A stretch of 40,096 nt of DNA from NCBI GenBank assembly GCA_025360845.1, contig JANYBJ010000315.1:1-40096 (forward strand), read 5' to 3'. The notes beneath the pieces are model-generated. The model did not search any database and was not told where the DNA came from. It saw only the letters and a list, made by a program, of their open reading frames with translations. Shown here piece after piece: positions 1 through 9,127 of the stretch (its first letter is position 1; each line of letters starts with the position of its first letter). A program made the position numbers and the translations under genes. Source of the stretch: a bacterium (lineage in GTDB: Bacteria > Verrucomicrobiota > Kiritimatiellia > RFP12 > UBA1067).

Positions 1-175
1 AGTTTCATCGGCACATTCGGAAGACGCAGTTTCATTCGTGACAGGAGAACGGCCAGCTCCTTTTCCGGTCTTGTTACGACACGGAGCTTGACGGTCTGCC
101 CTTGCCTGGTCGGCATGTGGATGTCCATGGAATGGATCTGCGTCTTCCGAATGTGCCGATGAAACTGGAAATGTA
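1..175 (-). mobile_element. Probable transposase 3'-end remnant (IS family uncertain) containing a 29-bp inverted duplication
   Basis: Minus-strand reading gives FHRHIRKTQIHSMDIHMPTRQGQTVKLRVVTRPEKELAVLLSRMKLRLPNVPMKL, open to the window edge. AGTTTCATCGGCACATTCGGAAGACGCAG (1-29) is perfectly inverted at 138-166. Confidence 0.4.
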
Positions 176-400
176 GTCAAGACTTTTGAGGTCGTTTTGT
201 TGATCTCCAACGACTTGCGACCTCAATTACCGCCCAACTGGCGAACTCGGGTTAGCAGGGTGGACTCAGGGCGGTCAAGGTGTGAAAGCCAAGTTGCCTC
301 CCCCGAAAGGAGTCCAACGCTCAACGCCCAACGTTCACCTCTGAAGTGAAACACTTGAACGTTGAAAGTTCATGTCCAGTTTGATTTAGGATTGACACCT

Positions 401-1597
401 TTACTTGGCAATCGCCTTCGCCATCCGTTCCCACGTCGACTTTCGTACCCCGCACGATCGCGCGAAAACCGGCCATTTGTTCACCGCATCGCGCACCTCG
501 TCCATGATCTTTCTGGCGTTCTTTGCGTCGAGGCCCGCACCCTCTGCCACACGAAGCAAGTGTTCCTGACCCGGCGAGCGTCCCTCACCGCAGACCGAGG
601 TCGTATGTTCGCCACCGGGTCCTTCCGCAAAGGTCAGATCAAAGCCCGGCGAAAGCAGCCAGCCCTTTCCCGGCTTGTAAAGAAAGGCGAAATTCTTAGC
701 ATGGTCATCGCGGTTGTGCGCCAGCACATTGAACACCATCAGCCGGAAGGTTTTGCGCACTTCAACCTGGCTTCCCGTCAGGAGGCGCGCCACCTTGTGG
801 ACATCCTGGTAGTCGAGACACGGCACGCGAAAATCCGCGCCGATCAGATTTCCCAGACTGTGCATGTGGATGCGGCGGCCCTCTTCACGGTCAAATCGCC
901 TGACCCCAAAAAAACGTCCCTCGCGGATCACGAACAGCCGGTGTTCGGGAAACTCGATTCCCGCAGCCTGCGCCATGCGGGCGTACGCTTCCTCGACCGC
1001 TCCCGTGTCCGGTGCATCGCTTTTTGCGAAGAATTTGACTAGCCACGGTTCGTATCCTTCGGGGTAGGGTTCCGGTCCGGTCACGAGACCATCGCCGCAA
1101 ACCCCGACCAAGACTTTCGGACGCGCCCCGCCAGGCGAACCTCCGGCTCGCAGCAGTTCCGGCAGAACAACGCCGGCTTCGCCTTCCAACACCGCCCGCG
1201 CATCCCGCGCCAAGCGTCCGAGGCTGAACCCGTCCACCGGAGTGTTCGCCGCTTGCGATGGCGGATGGAACGAGAGCGCTCCCATGGCCTGCTCCCCCAT
1301 CCACGCCAGCCGGTCCAACTCGGTGAACGCGGCAGGCGAGCCACCTCGCTGGCGTAGAAACCGGTCCATCAAAAGGCGTCCCCACCCGTCCGGCAGCGCG
1401 TCATCGAACACGCCCGGCAGCCGTTGGAAGGTCTGCAAGCCCGGCACCACCGGCAACTTGAACGGCGAGAGCGGAAATCCCTGCGCAATAAACGATTCGG
1501 CGAATTCGAAGAAGAAGCGCCCGCGGTCTTCCGCCAACTCGCCCACATCGAACGACTGCGCCGGCTCCGAGTGACACCGCACCCGCAGCCGTTTCAT
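401..1597 (-). CDS. hipA: HipA-like serine/threonine kinase toxin (type II TA)
   Basis: 398 aa; HipA features LPDGWGRLLMDRFL and FNVLAHNRDDHAKNFAFLY; 4-nt overlap with an upstream XRE gene. Confidence 0.9.
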   Translation of the reverse strand: MKRLRVRCHSEPAQSFDVGELAEDRGRFFFEFAESFIAQGFPLSPFKLPVVPGLQTFQRLPGVFDDALPDGWGRLLMDRFLRQRGGSPAAFTELDRLAWMGEQAMGALSFHPPSQAANTPVDGFSLGRLARDARAVLEGEAGVVLPELLRAGGSPGGARPKVLVGVCGDGLVTGPEPYPEGYEPWLVKFFAKSDAPDTGAVEEAYARMAQAAGIEFPEHRLFVIREGRFFGVRRFDREEGRRIHMHSLGNLIGADFRVPCLDYQDVHKVARLLTGSQVEVRKTFRLMVFNVLAHNRDDHAKNFAFLYKPGKGWLLSPGFDLTFAEGPGGEHTTSVCGEGRSPGQEHLLRVAEGAGLDAKNARKIMDEVRDAVNKWPVFARSCGVRKSTWERMAKAIAK

Positions 1598-1899
1598 CGC
1601 ACACCCCTCTTCGGCAGGGGACGGTTCAACTGCCGATCCAGTTCATCCATGCTCTGCGCCGGAGGCGGTTCCAGCAGACCTTCGAACTCTGCCAGTCGCC
1701 CCAGGGACAGCGCGACCCGCAAAACGAGTTCCAGCGAAGCCTGCCCCGTCTGCTCAAACCGTTTCAGCGACGCCTCGGTGACGCCGGCACGCTCTGCCAG
1801 CGTCGCCCGTTTCCACCCGGCGGACAACCGCCGCGCCTTGGCCTTGGCACCCAATTTCACGGCGCATTCTTCCGGCAAGACTTTGTCTAAATAATTCAT
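1594..1899 (-). CDS. hipB: HipB-like XRE-family antitoxin/regulator
   Basis: 101 aa with HTH (TLAERAGVTEASLKRFEQTGQASLELVLRVALSLGRL); lies directly upstream of hipA. Confidence 0.85.
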   Translation of the reverse strand: MNYLDKVLPEECAVKLGAKAKARRLSAGWKRATLAERAGVTEASLKRFEQTGQASLELVLRVALSLGRLAEFEGLLEPPPAQSMDELDRQLNRPLPKRGVR

Positions 1900-1982
1900 A
1901 TGGATAAAATATAGCCTTTAATTTGCATAATATCAATAGTAAAGGAAATATATTATCTTTTGTCTAAAAGCCACCCGCTGGT

Positions 1983-4082
1983 TCAGGAGCGGGCTTTGGC
2001 CCGATAGGGTTCGAGCACGGTGGGCTTGGTCTGCTCTTTGAGACGCGCCGCCTCGCAGGCCTGCCGGTAGAGTTCCCCCTGGCTGCGGAAAGGCGACTTG
2101 CCCTTCTCGACCCGTTCGTACGCGCCGTCGGGAAGCAGGCGGCTGGCCTTCTGATTGTCTTTGAAGTAGCATTTCAGGATCTTCAGCATCTGTCGCCGCG
2201 CCTCTTTGTCGAGGACCGGGATCATCAGCTCGATGCGGCGGTCGAGATTGCGCGGCATCCAGTCGGCGCTCGCCATGTAAACCTTTTCGCTGCCGCCGTT
2301 GTAGAAGGCGCAGATGCGGGAGTGCTCCAGATAGCGGTCGATGATGCTGATCACCGTGATGTTCTCGCTCAGCCCCTTCACGCCCGGACGCAGGCAGCAG
2401 ACGCCGCGCACATTGAGCTGAACCTTGACGCCCGCCTGTGACGCCTGATACAGGTGCTCGATCATCTCCGCGTCGGTCAGGGTGTTCACCTTGATCGTGA
2501 CCGCCGCTTTCTCGCCGGCTTTCGCGCGGGCGGTCTCGACATCGATCAGCTCCAGCAGGGTGCTGCGGAGGTTGAAGGGCGACATGCGCAAAAGGTGCAG
2601 CGTCTGCGGTTGCGAATAGCCTGCCACCGCGTTGAAGAACGCCGCCGCGTCGTGTCCGAGTTGCACATCGCTCGTGAAGTAGCCGAGATCGCTGTAGAGT
2701 TTCGCCGTCGTCTCGTTGTAGTTGCCGGTCGCGAAATGGATGTAGCGTACGATGCCCTGCGGTTCGCGCCGCACGATCAGGCAGACCTTGGCGTGTGTTT
2801 TCAGGTTGCGGACGCCATAGATCACCTCCACGCCCGCCTGTTCGAGACGGTGCGCCTGCGTGATGTTGCGGGCCTCGTCGAAGCGGGCCTTCAGTTCAAT
2901 CAGCACGGTCACATGCTTGCCGCGCTGCGCGGCGCGGATCAGCGCCTCCACGATGGCGCTGTCGCTGGCCGTCCGGTAAAGCACCTGCTTGATCGCGAGC
3001 ACGGCCGGATCGTCTGCGGCGTCCTCAACGAGCTTGATCACCGGATCGAAACTCTCGTACGGCAAGTGAAGTAGGAGGCCCTGCGCCGCGAGCTGCGGAA
3101 AAATACTCTCTTTCAGATCGATCAGCGGCGAGGGCTGCGGAGACCACGGCGGATCTTTCAGCGCCTCAAAGCCCTCGACGAAAGCCAGCTTCATGAAGGC
3201 GCGCAAGGCCAAAGGCCCGTCGATCGGATAGATGTCGTTGCGGTCCAACTCGAAGAGGCGCGTCAGGAAAGAGGTCAGTTGACGCGACGCCCGACGCCCG
3301 ATCTCCATCCGGAGACACGCCGTCTCCTTGCGCTCGTCGAGCAGTTCCTGCATGCCGGTCATCAGGTCGGGTGCGAGATCTTCGCGCAACTCGATATCGG
3401 CGTTGCGCGTGACCCGGAACGGCACGCACTCGAGCACCTCGCACCCGTCGAACCAGCGCCCGATCCACTCGGCGACCGCATCCTCCAACAAGACGACGGC
3501 GAGGCCTCCAGGCGAGGGCAGGCGGAGGAAGCGGTTCACATTCGGTCCCAGCGGAATCAGCGCAAAACGTTCCTCCTGTGAGCCGGACGCCGGCGCGAGC
3601 CGCACCGCCATGTGCAGGAGCAGGTTTGCCGGACGGTAGGGACGCCCCTCGACCAGCGACACCGGCGTCAGGATCGACAGGACGTCGTCCTCAAACGTTC
3701 GCAGCAGGATCTTGCGCTGCGCCTCGTTGACCGACGACACCGGCTGGATCTGGAACCCGTTGTCGAACAACTCCCCCCGCAGTTTCCGATAGAGGGCGGA
3801 TTGGTCGGCCGCCATCTTACGGATGCGGCGCGTGACCGCCTGAATCTGTTGCCGCACGGTCAAACCGGAGAGGTCGCGTGCCTTGTGCCCCTCGTTCATC
3901 AGCAGGTCCAGCCCGCCGACGCGCACCATGTAGAACTCGTCGAGGTTGGACGCCGTAATGGCCAGAAACTTCAGGCGCTCCAACAGCGGATTGTCCTGAT
4001 TCAGGCCCTCATCGAGCACGCGCTGGTTGAAGGCGAGCCAACTCAATTCGCGGTTGAAATAGCGGTCTGTAATGGGTTTCAT
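1983..4082 (-). CDS. ppk1: Polyphosphate kinase 1
   Basis: 699 aa; NRELSWLAFNQRVLDE N-terminus, FDEARNI, HAKVCLIVRRE and HFATGNYNE motifs. Confidence 0.97.
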   Translation of the reverse strand: MKPITDRYFNRELSWLAFNQRVLDEGLNQDNPLLERLKFLAITASNLDEFYMVRVGGLDLLMNEGHKARDLSGLTVRQQIQAVTRRIRKMAADQSALYRKLRGELFDNGFQIQPVSSVNEAQRKILLRTFEDDVLSILTPVSLVEGRPYRPANLLLHMAVRLAPASGSQEERFALIPLGPNVNRFLRLPSPGGLAVVLLEDAVAEWIGRWFDGCEVLECVPFRVTRNADIELREDLAPDLMTGMQELLDERKETACLRMEIGRRASRQLTSFLTRLFELDRNDIYPIDGPLALRAFMKLAFVEGFEALKDPPWSPQPSPLIDLKESIFPQLAAQGLLLHLPYESFDPVIKLVEDAADDPAVLAIKQVLYRTASDSAIVEALIRAAQRGKHVTVLIELKARFDEARNITQAHRLEQAGVEVIYGVRNLKTHAKVCLIVRREPQGIVRYIHFATGNYNETTAKLYSDLGYFTSDVQLGHDAAAFFNAVAGYSQPQTLHLLRMSPFNLRSTLLELIDVETARAKAGEKAAVTIKVNTLTDAEMIEHLYQASQAGVKVQLNVRGVCCLRPGVKGLSENITVISIIDRYLEHSRICAFYNGGSEKVYMASADWMPRNLDRRIELMIPVLDKEARRQMLKILKCYFKDNQKASRLLPDGAYERVEKGKSPFRSQGELYRQACEAARLKEQTKPTVLEPYRAKARS

Positions 4083-4100
4083 AGGAATTCTGAGCCCTCT

Positions 4101-5678
4101 TTAAGGATTGCGGATCAGGCACCGCCGCCCGTAGATCTGCTCGAACAGATCGCCTTTCTCGGCCAGCGCGAGCTGCTCCGCGCTGATGTCCACGGGCTGC
4201 GCCGGAATGCAGGTCAGAATCTCGTCCTGCAGGTCAAACCGGATCTCGCCGAGGCTCTGGTCATGCACGCGGTCGAACGCGTCGGCCACGCGCAGGAGCG
4301 CGGCCAGCTTGCAGACCACCAGACGGTCCTCGTGCGGAAGCGCCATATAATCCGGATGGGTCGGTTGCGGCGCGGCCTTGCGGTGGTAACGCGCCACCAG
4401 CGCGATGAGGTTGATGACGCGGGCGTTCAGCCCCGGAAACTCGGTGTGCTGGATGATGTACATCGAGTGCTTGTGGTGGCCGCGCGTGTTGATGAACACG
4501 CCGATGTCGTGCAGCCACGCCGCCACCTCAAGGATGAGGCGGTGCAGCGGCGTGCCGCGGTGTTCGGCCTGCACCAGGTCGAACAGGCGCGTGGAGAGCT
4601 TCGCCACTTGGCGCGCGTGGCGCACGTCGTGGCGGTATTTCAGCCCCGTCTCCGCCGCGATCCGCAAAATGTGGTGGCTCATGCGCGGGTCCCACGCCAA
4701 GCCCTCGACCGCTTCGATGACCAGCCCGTCGCAGAAGGACATGCCGCCGACATAGACCGTTATGAGCGAGAGCGCCTTCGCGATGCGCAGCGCGATCATC
4801 AGCGCCGGACCGAGCGTTTCCGCGTCCGGATAGGCAAGCTGCTCTCTCCGCGCCAACTCGTCGATCGGCTGCGCGATCACCTCTTGCACCAACTTGGCGA
4901 AGGTGGCCACCGGAATCGCCGCCAGCCTCTCCCCTTTCCACTTCGCGAGAATGCGCGAGGCGGCGAACCTCATCTCGCGCCCCAGCAACACCAGTTTGAG
5001 GGAGTCCAGGTTCCGAATGTTCTGCGACAGGTTCAGTTCCATCTCTTTGGCGCGGCCTTCGGCCATTTCGGTCATGCGCGTATCGGGAATGCCCGACTCC
5101 TGCAACTGGTGGCGGATGCGCAGCGAGCCGTTATTGTAGGTCTGCGCGAAGCGGATCTCGCGGTGATCCACGTAGAGCACCTCGGTGGTCAGGCCGCCGA
5201 TCTCCATGACGCAGTACGCGGCCGTGTCGGCCTTCTTGTCCTTGGCGAGGACCGGCTGGAGCGCGAGGTGGTGATAATAGCCGACCTCGCTGATATCCAG
5301 CACGTTCAGGCGAAGGCCGGTCGCAACCGAAAGCCGGTCGATGAACGCATCGCAGTTTTCCGCCTCGCGCACGGCTGCCGTCGCGGTGACCTGCACGGTC
5401 TCCAGCGGAACGCCATACTCGTTGAGCAGGTTCTGATAACTGCGCAGGATCGACACGCACTTTTCGATGGTGGCGTTGCTGATCCGTCTGGAGGCCACCA
5501 CCTCGCGTCCGATCGCCACCGACTGCACGACGCGCTCGAGAATCGTGAACGCGCCCTCGCCCTTGCCTTCCGCGATGGTCATACGGATGAAGGTCGAGCC
5601 GATGTCCATCACCCCCACCGGCGCATGGACCGGCAGGCTTTTCTTTTCATTTCTTTTCACCGTTGGTTCACCTCGCAT
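4101..5678 (-). CDS. Ppx/GppA family phosphatase with C-terminal HD-type domain
   Basis: 525 aa; VMDIGSTFIRMTIAEG ... MEIGGLTTEVLYV; HD-like AAWLHDIGVFIN...HHKHSMYII; directly upstream of ppk1. Confidence 0.9.
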   Translation of the reverse strand: MRGEPTVKRNEKKSLPVHAPVGVMDIGSTFIRMTIAEGKGEGAFTILERVVQSVAIGREVVASRRISNATIEKCVSILRSYQNLLNEYGVPLETVQVTATAAVREAENCDAFIDRLSVATGLRLNVLDISEVGYYHHLALQPVLAKDKKADTAAYCVMEIGGLTTEVLYVDHREIRFAQTYNNGSLRIRHQLQESGIPDTRMTEMAEGRAKEMELNLSQNIRNLDSLKLVLLGREMRFAASRILAKWKGERLAAIPVATFAKLVQEVIAQPIDELARREQLAYPDAETLGPALMIALRIAKALSLITVYVGGMSFCDGLVIEAVEGLAWDPRMSHHILRIAAETGLKYRHDVRHARQVAKLSTRLFDLVQAEHRGTPLHRLILEVAAWLHDIGVFINTRGHHKHSMYIIQHTEFPGLNARVINLIALVARYHRKAAPQPTHPDYMALPHEDRLVVCKLAALLRVADAFDRVHDQSLGEIRFDLQDEILTCIPAQPVDISAEQLALAEKGDLFEQIYGRRCLIRNP

Positions 5679-5802
5679 CGTCCGTCAACATACCTGCGGC
5701 GTGTTAGGAAACCATGAGCGCGCACGACAGCAAGAAACTCCTCACGGCGACGACTCATGCAAGAAATCGGGAGAGACTCCGTTTGTGTGCCCGTAAGGGC
5801 CT

Positions 5803-6960
5803 TCACTCCACGCCGTGGATTCCAAGGCAGGTGCCGACCCGCGCGGCGGCGTGCAGCCACTCGTGGCCCGCAGGCACGCGGCGCACAACCCCTGCCACCT
5901 CGTCGAGCGGCACCGGGACGCAGGCGTCGCCCTTGACCCCTACCATCACGTTGAAATGCCGGCTCGCGAGCAGCTCGCCCGCCGTGGTGCCGAGCCGGGT
6001 GCAGAGCAGGCGGTCCGTCGGCGTCGGCGTGCCGCCGCGCTGCACATGCCCCAGCGACGTGGTGCGAGCCTCAATGCCCGTAAGCTCCTGAAGTTCGCGT
6101 GCAAGACGGTTCACCTTGGGCTCCCTGATCATCAGGTGCCCGCCTTCCTCCCCGTTGGCACTTTCGGCCTTGGCCTGATTTTTCTTTTTCGCCGCTGCCG
6201 GCGCCCTGACGTCGGTTTTCGCGAGTGCGGCGGCCTCTTTGACCGAAAGCGCCCCTTCGGCCATGGCGATGATGGAAAAGCGCTTGCCGCTGTGACGGCG
6301 CGTCAGAATGAAGTCGACCACTTCGTGGATATCATAGGGAATCTCCGGGATCAGGATCACGTCCGCGCCGCCCGCGATGCCCGCGCCCAACGCCAGCCAG
6401 CCGGCCGCGTGGCCCATCAGTTCGCACACGATGATGCGGTGATGGCTCGTGGCCGTCGTGTGCAGGCGGTCGATCGCCTCGGTGGCGATGGAGAGCGCGG
6501 TGTCGAACCCGAAACTGATATCCGTCATGGCGACGTCGTTGTCGATGGTTTTCGGAAGGGTCAGCACGTCGAGCCCGGCGTTTTTATGGAGCTGCCACGC
6601 GTTTTTCTGCGTGCCGTTGCCGCCGAGACAAACCAGACACTCCAGTTGCAACCGCTTGGCGTTTGCGACCGCCACATTGGTCATGTCCATGACCTTGCCG
6701 CCCATGTTCATCTTGTGCGGCTTGTCGCGGCTGGTACCCAACAGGGTGCCTCCGTGCGTGAGGATGCCGCTGACCACCCGGTCCTCAAGCAACATGCTGC
6801 GGTTCTCGACCAGCCCGCGGAAGCCGTCCATGAAGCCAATCACCTGAATGCCGTGATGATGCGCCGACTTGGCCACCGCACGGATAGCCGCATTGAGCCC
6901 CGGGCAGTCACCGCCCGCCGTCAGAATTCCGATACACCGCTTCGTGGTTCTTGTCCTCAT
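5803..6960 (-). CDS. pfkA: 6-phosphofructokinase
   Basis: 385 aa; GILTAGGDCPGLNAAIRA, CLGGNGTQKNA, PKTIDNDV, LGHVQRGGTPTPTDR. Confidence 0.95.
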   Translation of the reverse strand: MRTRTTKRCIGILTAGGDCPGLNAAIRAVAKSAHHHGIQVIGFMDGFRGLVENRSMLLEDRVVSGILTHGGTLLGTSRDKPHKMNMGGKVMDMTNVAVANAKRLQLECLVCLGGNGTQKNAWQLHKNAGLDVLTLPKTIDNDVAMTDISFGFDTALSIATEAIDRLHTTATSHHRIIVCELMGHAAGWLALGAGIAGGADVILIPEIPYDIHEVVDFILTRRHSGKRFSIIAMAEGALSVKEAAALAKTDVRAPAAAKKKNQAKAESANGEEGGHLMIREPKVNRLARELQELTGIEARTTSLGHVQRGGTPTPTDRLLCTRLGTTAGELLASRHFNVMVGVKGDACVPVPLDEVAGVVRRVPAGHEWLHAAARVGTCLGIHGVE

Positions 6961-7114
6961 ATAGCCAAGAGTTTAACAGATACTCCCGTTTCGAACAAGA
7001 AGGGGCAGAATTCGCATACCCCACCGGATGCTGTTTTAATTGCCAAGCCCCATGTGCTTACCTATAATCTCGCGCCATTTCTTTTCACAGCTTAGGACTT
7101 CAGGAGACAACGCA

Positions 7115-8380
7115 ATGGCCTACGACAAGATCACGCTTCCCGCTTTCGGCGACAAGATCACCCTGCGCGCGGACGGAACCCTCAGCGTTCCCGCTCAGCC
7201 GGTCATCCCTTTCATCGAGGGCGACGGTACAGGACCCGACATCACCCGTGCGGCCATGATCGCCTGGGACGCCGCCGTCGAGGCCGCCTACGGCAGCAGC
7301 CGCAAGATCGCCTGGATGGAAGTCTACGCGGGCGAGAAGGCCAACGCCGTCTACGGCCCGAACACCTGGCTGCCGAAAGAGACCCTCGACGCCTGCCGCG
7401 ACTACCTGGTCTCCATCAAGGGCCCGCTCACGACCCCCGTCGGCGGCGGCATCCGCTCGCTCAACGTGGCCCTGCGCCAGGAGCTTGACCTCTATGTCTG
7501 CCTGCGCCCCGTGCGCTGGTTCAAGGGCGTGCCCTCGCCGGTCAAGCGTCCGGACCTCACCGATATGGTGATCTTCCGCGAGAACACCGAGGACATCTAC
7601 GCGGGCATCGAGTGGTTCGCCCAAACCGACGCCGCCAAGAAGGTCGTCGACTTCCTCCGCAACGAGATGGGCGTGAAGAAAATCCGCTTCCCAGAGACCT
7701 CCTCGATCGGCATCAAGCCGGTTTCGGCCGAAGGCTCCAAGCGCCTCGTCAAGGCCGCGATCGACTACGCCATCGCCAACGACCGCAAGAGCGTGACGCT
7801 CGTACACAAGGGCAACATCATGAAGTTCACCGAAGGCGGCTTCCGCGACTGGGGCTACGAGCTCGCCCGCGAGGCCTACGGCGCGCAGCCCATCGACGGC
7901 GGTCCCTGGTGTAAATTCAAGAACCCCAAGACCGGCCGCGAGATCGTGGTCAAGGACTGCATCGCCGACGCCTTCCTGCAGCAGATCCTCACCCGCCCGG
8001 CGGACTACGACGTGATCGCCACGCTCAACCTCAACGGCGACTACATCTCCGACGCCTTGGCGGCCTGCGTGGGCGGCATCGGCATCGCGCCCGGCGGCAA
8101 CATCAACTACACCACCGGCGTGGCCTGCTTCGAGGCGACCCACGGCACGGCTCCCAAATACGCGAACCTCGACAAGGTCAACCCCGGCTCGCTCATCCTC
8201 TCCGGCGAGATGATGCTGCGCTACATGGGCTGGACCGAAGCCGCCGACAAGCTGATCCAGGCGATGGACACCGTGATCGCGGCCAAAACCGTGACTTACG
8301 ATTTCGCCCGCCTGATGGAAGGCGCCGCCGAGGTCTCGTGCAGCGCCTTCGGCAAAGCCCTCGCCGCCGCCATGCGCTGA
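7115..8380 (+). CDS. icd: NADP-dependent isocitrate dehydrogenase
   Basis: [13 protein letters not shown]...; [37 protein letters not shown]; start set at the internal ATG after CAGGAGA. Confidence 0.96.
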   Translation: MAYDKITLPAFGDKITLRADGTLSVPAQPVIPFIEGDGTGPDITRAAMIAWDAAVEAAYGSSRKIAWMEVYAGEKANAVYGPNTWLPKETLDACRDYLVSIKGPLTTPVGGGIRSLNVALRQELDLYVCLRPVRWFKGVPSPVKRPDLTDMVIFRENTEDIYAGIEWFAQTDAAKKVVDFLRNEMGVKKIRFPETSSIGIKPVSAEGSKRLVKAAIDYAIANDRKSVTLVHKGNIMKFTEGGFRDWGYELAREAYGAQPIDGGPWCKFKNPKTGREIVVKDCIADAFLQQILTRPADYDVIATLNLNGDYISDALAACVGGIGIAPGGNINYTTGVACFEATHGTAPKYANLDKVNPGSLILSGEMMLRYMGWTEAADKLIQAMDTVIAAKTVTYDFARLMEGAAEVSCSAFGKALAAAMR

Positions 8381-8400
8381 ACTTATCAGCGCCAGCCTTG

Positions 8401-8438
8401 AACCCTCCCAGCAGAAGACGCAGGGAGGGTTCTTTCTT
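8401..8438 (+). terminator. Rho-independent terminator after icd
   Basis: AACCCTCCC (8401-8409) / GGGAGGGTT (8423-8431) followed by CTTTCTT. Confidence 0.85.
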
Positions 8439-8465
8439 CACACCATCGCAATATCGACCAACGGC

Positions 8466-8747
8466 CTATTGCCTTTTGATAAGGCGGTCATATTCCGCAT
8501 GAGCGCCAATCCAGAACCAGAGGATAACCAACCCTTCACCGATCACCTCAACGCCCAACGCTCGGTAGTGGAGGCCTGCCCGCACCGACCAGACGTTTCC
8601 GATTTTCTTGAGGTGCAACGATGGATGCTTGGGATTATCTTTCAGAAGTGTAAATTGCGTATCTGCCGCTTCTCGTACGTGGGATGGCAATCGGTGATAC
8701 AGTGCCCAATAGTCGGGACTGGCAAAATGGGTCAGATGCGTTTGCAT
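8466..8747 (-). CDS. RelE/ParE-fold toxin of a type II TA module
   Basis: ~93 aa MQTHLTHFASPDYWALYHRLPSHVREAADTQFTLLKDNPKHPSLHLKKIGNVWSVRAGLHYRALGV...FWIGAHAEYDRLI; overlaps the upstream small ORF by 16 nt. Confidence 0.75.
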   Translation of the reverse strand: MQTHLTHFASPDYWALYHRLPSHVREAADTQFTLLKDNPKHPSLHLKKIGNVWSVRAGLHYRALGVEVIGEGLVILWFWIGAHAEYDRLIKRQ

Positions 8748-8935
8748 GTGCCCGCCTTGTAATCGGCCCTGGCCTTCTCCATGAGCATTGACAACGGGTT
8801 CGCTGTCTCTTGGTCGTAATCGATCTGATGATCCCAACGCGCTTCCTCGTATGTGTCAAACCATGAGGAAAACGCCATAAACTCCGCCTCCGGGAGCGCG
8901 CTGACGGCTTTCTGAATATCGATTACGGTAGTCAT
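8732..8935 (-). CDS. Small acidic antitoxin partner
   Basis: 67 aa MTTVIDIQKAVSALPEAEFMAFSSWFDTYEEARWDHQIDYDQ...; GGAGGAGC Shine-Dalgarno upstream; overlaps toxin. Confidence 0.7.
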   Translation of the reverse strand: MTTVIDIQKAVSALPEAEFMAFSSWFDTYEEARWDHQIDYDQETANPLSMLMEKARADYKAGTCKRI

Positions 8936-9127
8936 GGTAATAGCTCCTCCAAATGTTTAATAGAATACCGTTTTATTTAGCACCGTGTCAAATTGGCAAC
9001 CGTCCGCAGAAGCCCATGGGGAAGGATTCAAAGTCTGCTTGCGTTTTCTCTGGCAAATATTCCAGACCCGCTATATGTTTTGAATGTGTTTGATCGACTG
9101 TGATCACGAACCGAGCCGGAGAAAACA

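Noticed and set aside
300-365. Repeated CAACG words and CAACGTTCA/TGAACGTTG inverted repeat downstream of hipA
   Set aside because: Short (9 bp) and without a T-tract; insufficient to call a repeat element or terminator.
3612-5717. 701-aa plus-strand ORF antisense to ppk1 and ppx
   Set aside because: Shadow ORF produced by GC-rich codon bias; Arg/His/Gln-rich composition; opposite strand encodes clear Ppk1 and Ppx/GppA.
5815-7095. 426-aa plus-strand ORF antisense to PFK
   Set aside because: Antisense shadow frame of a well-supported gene.
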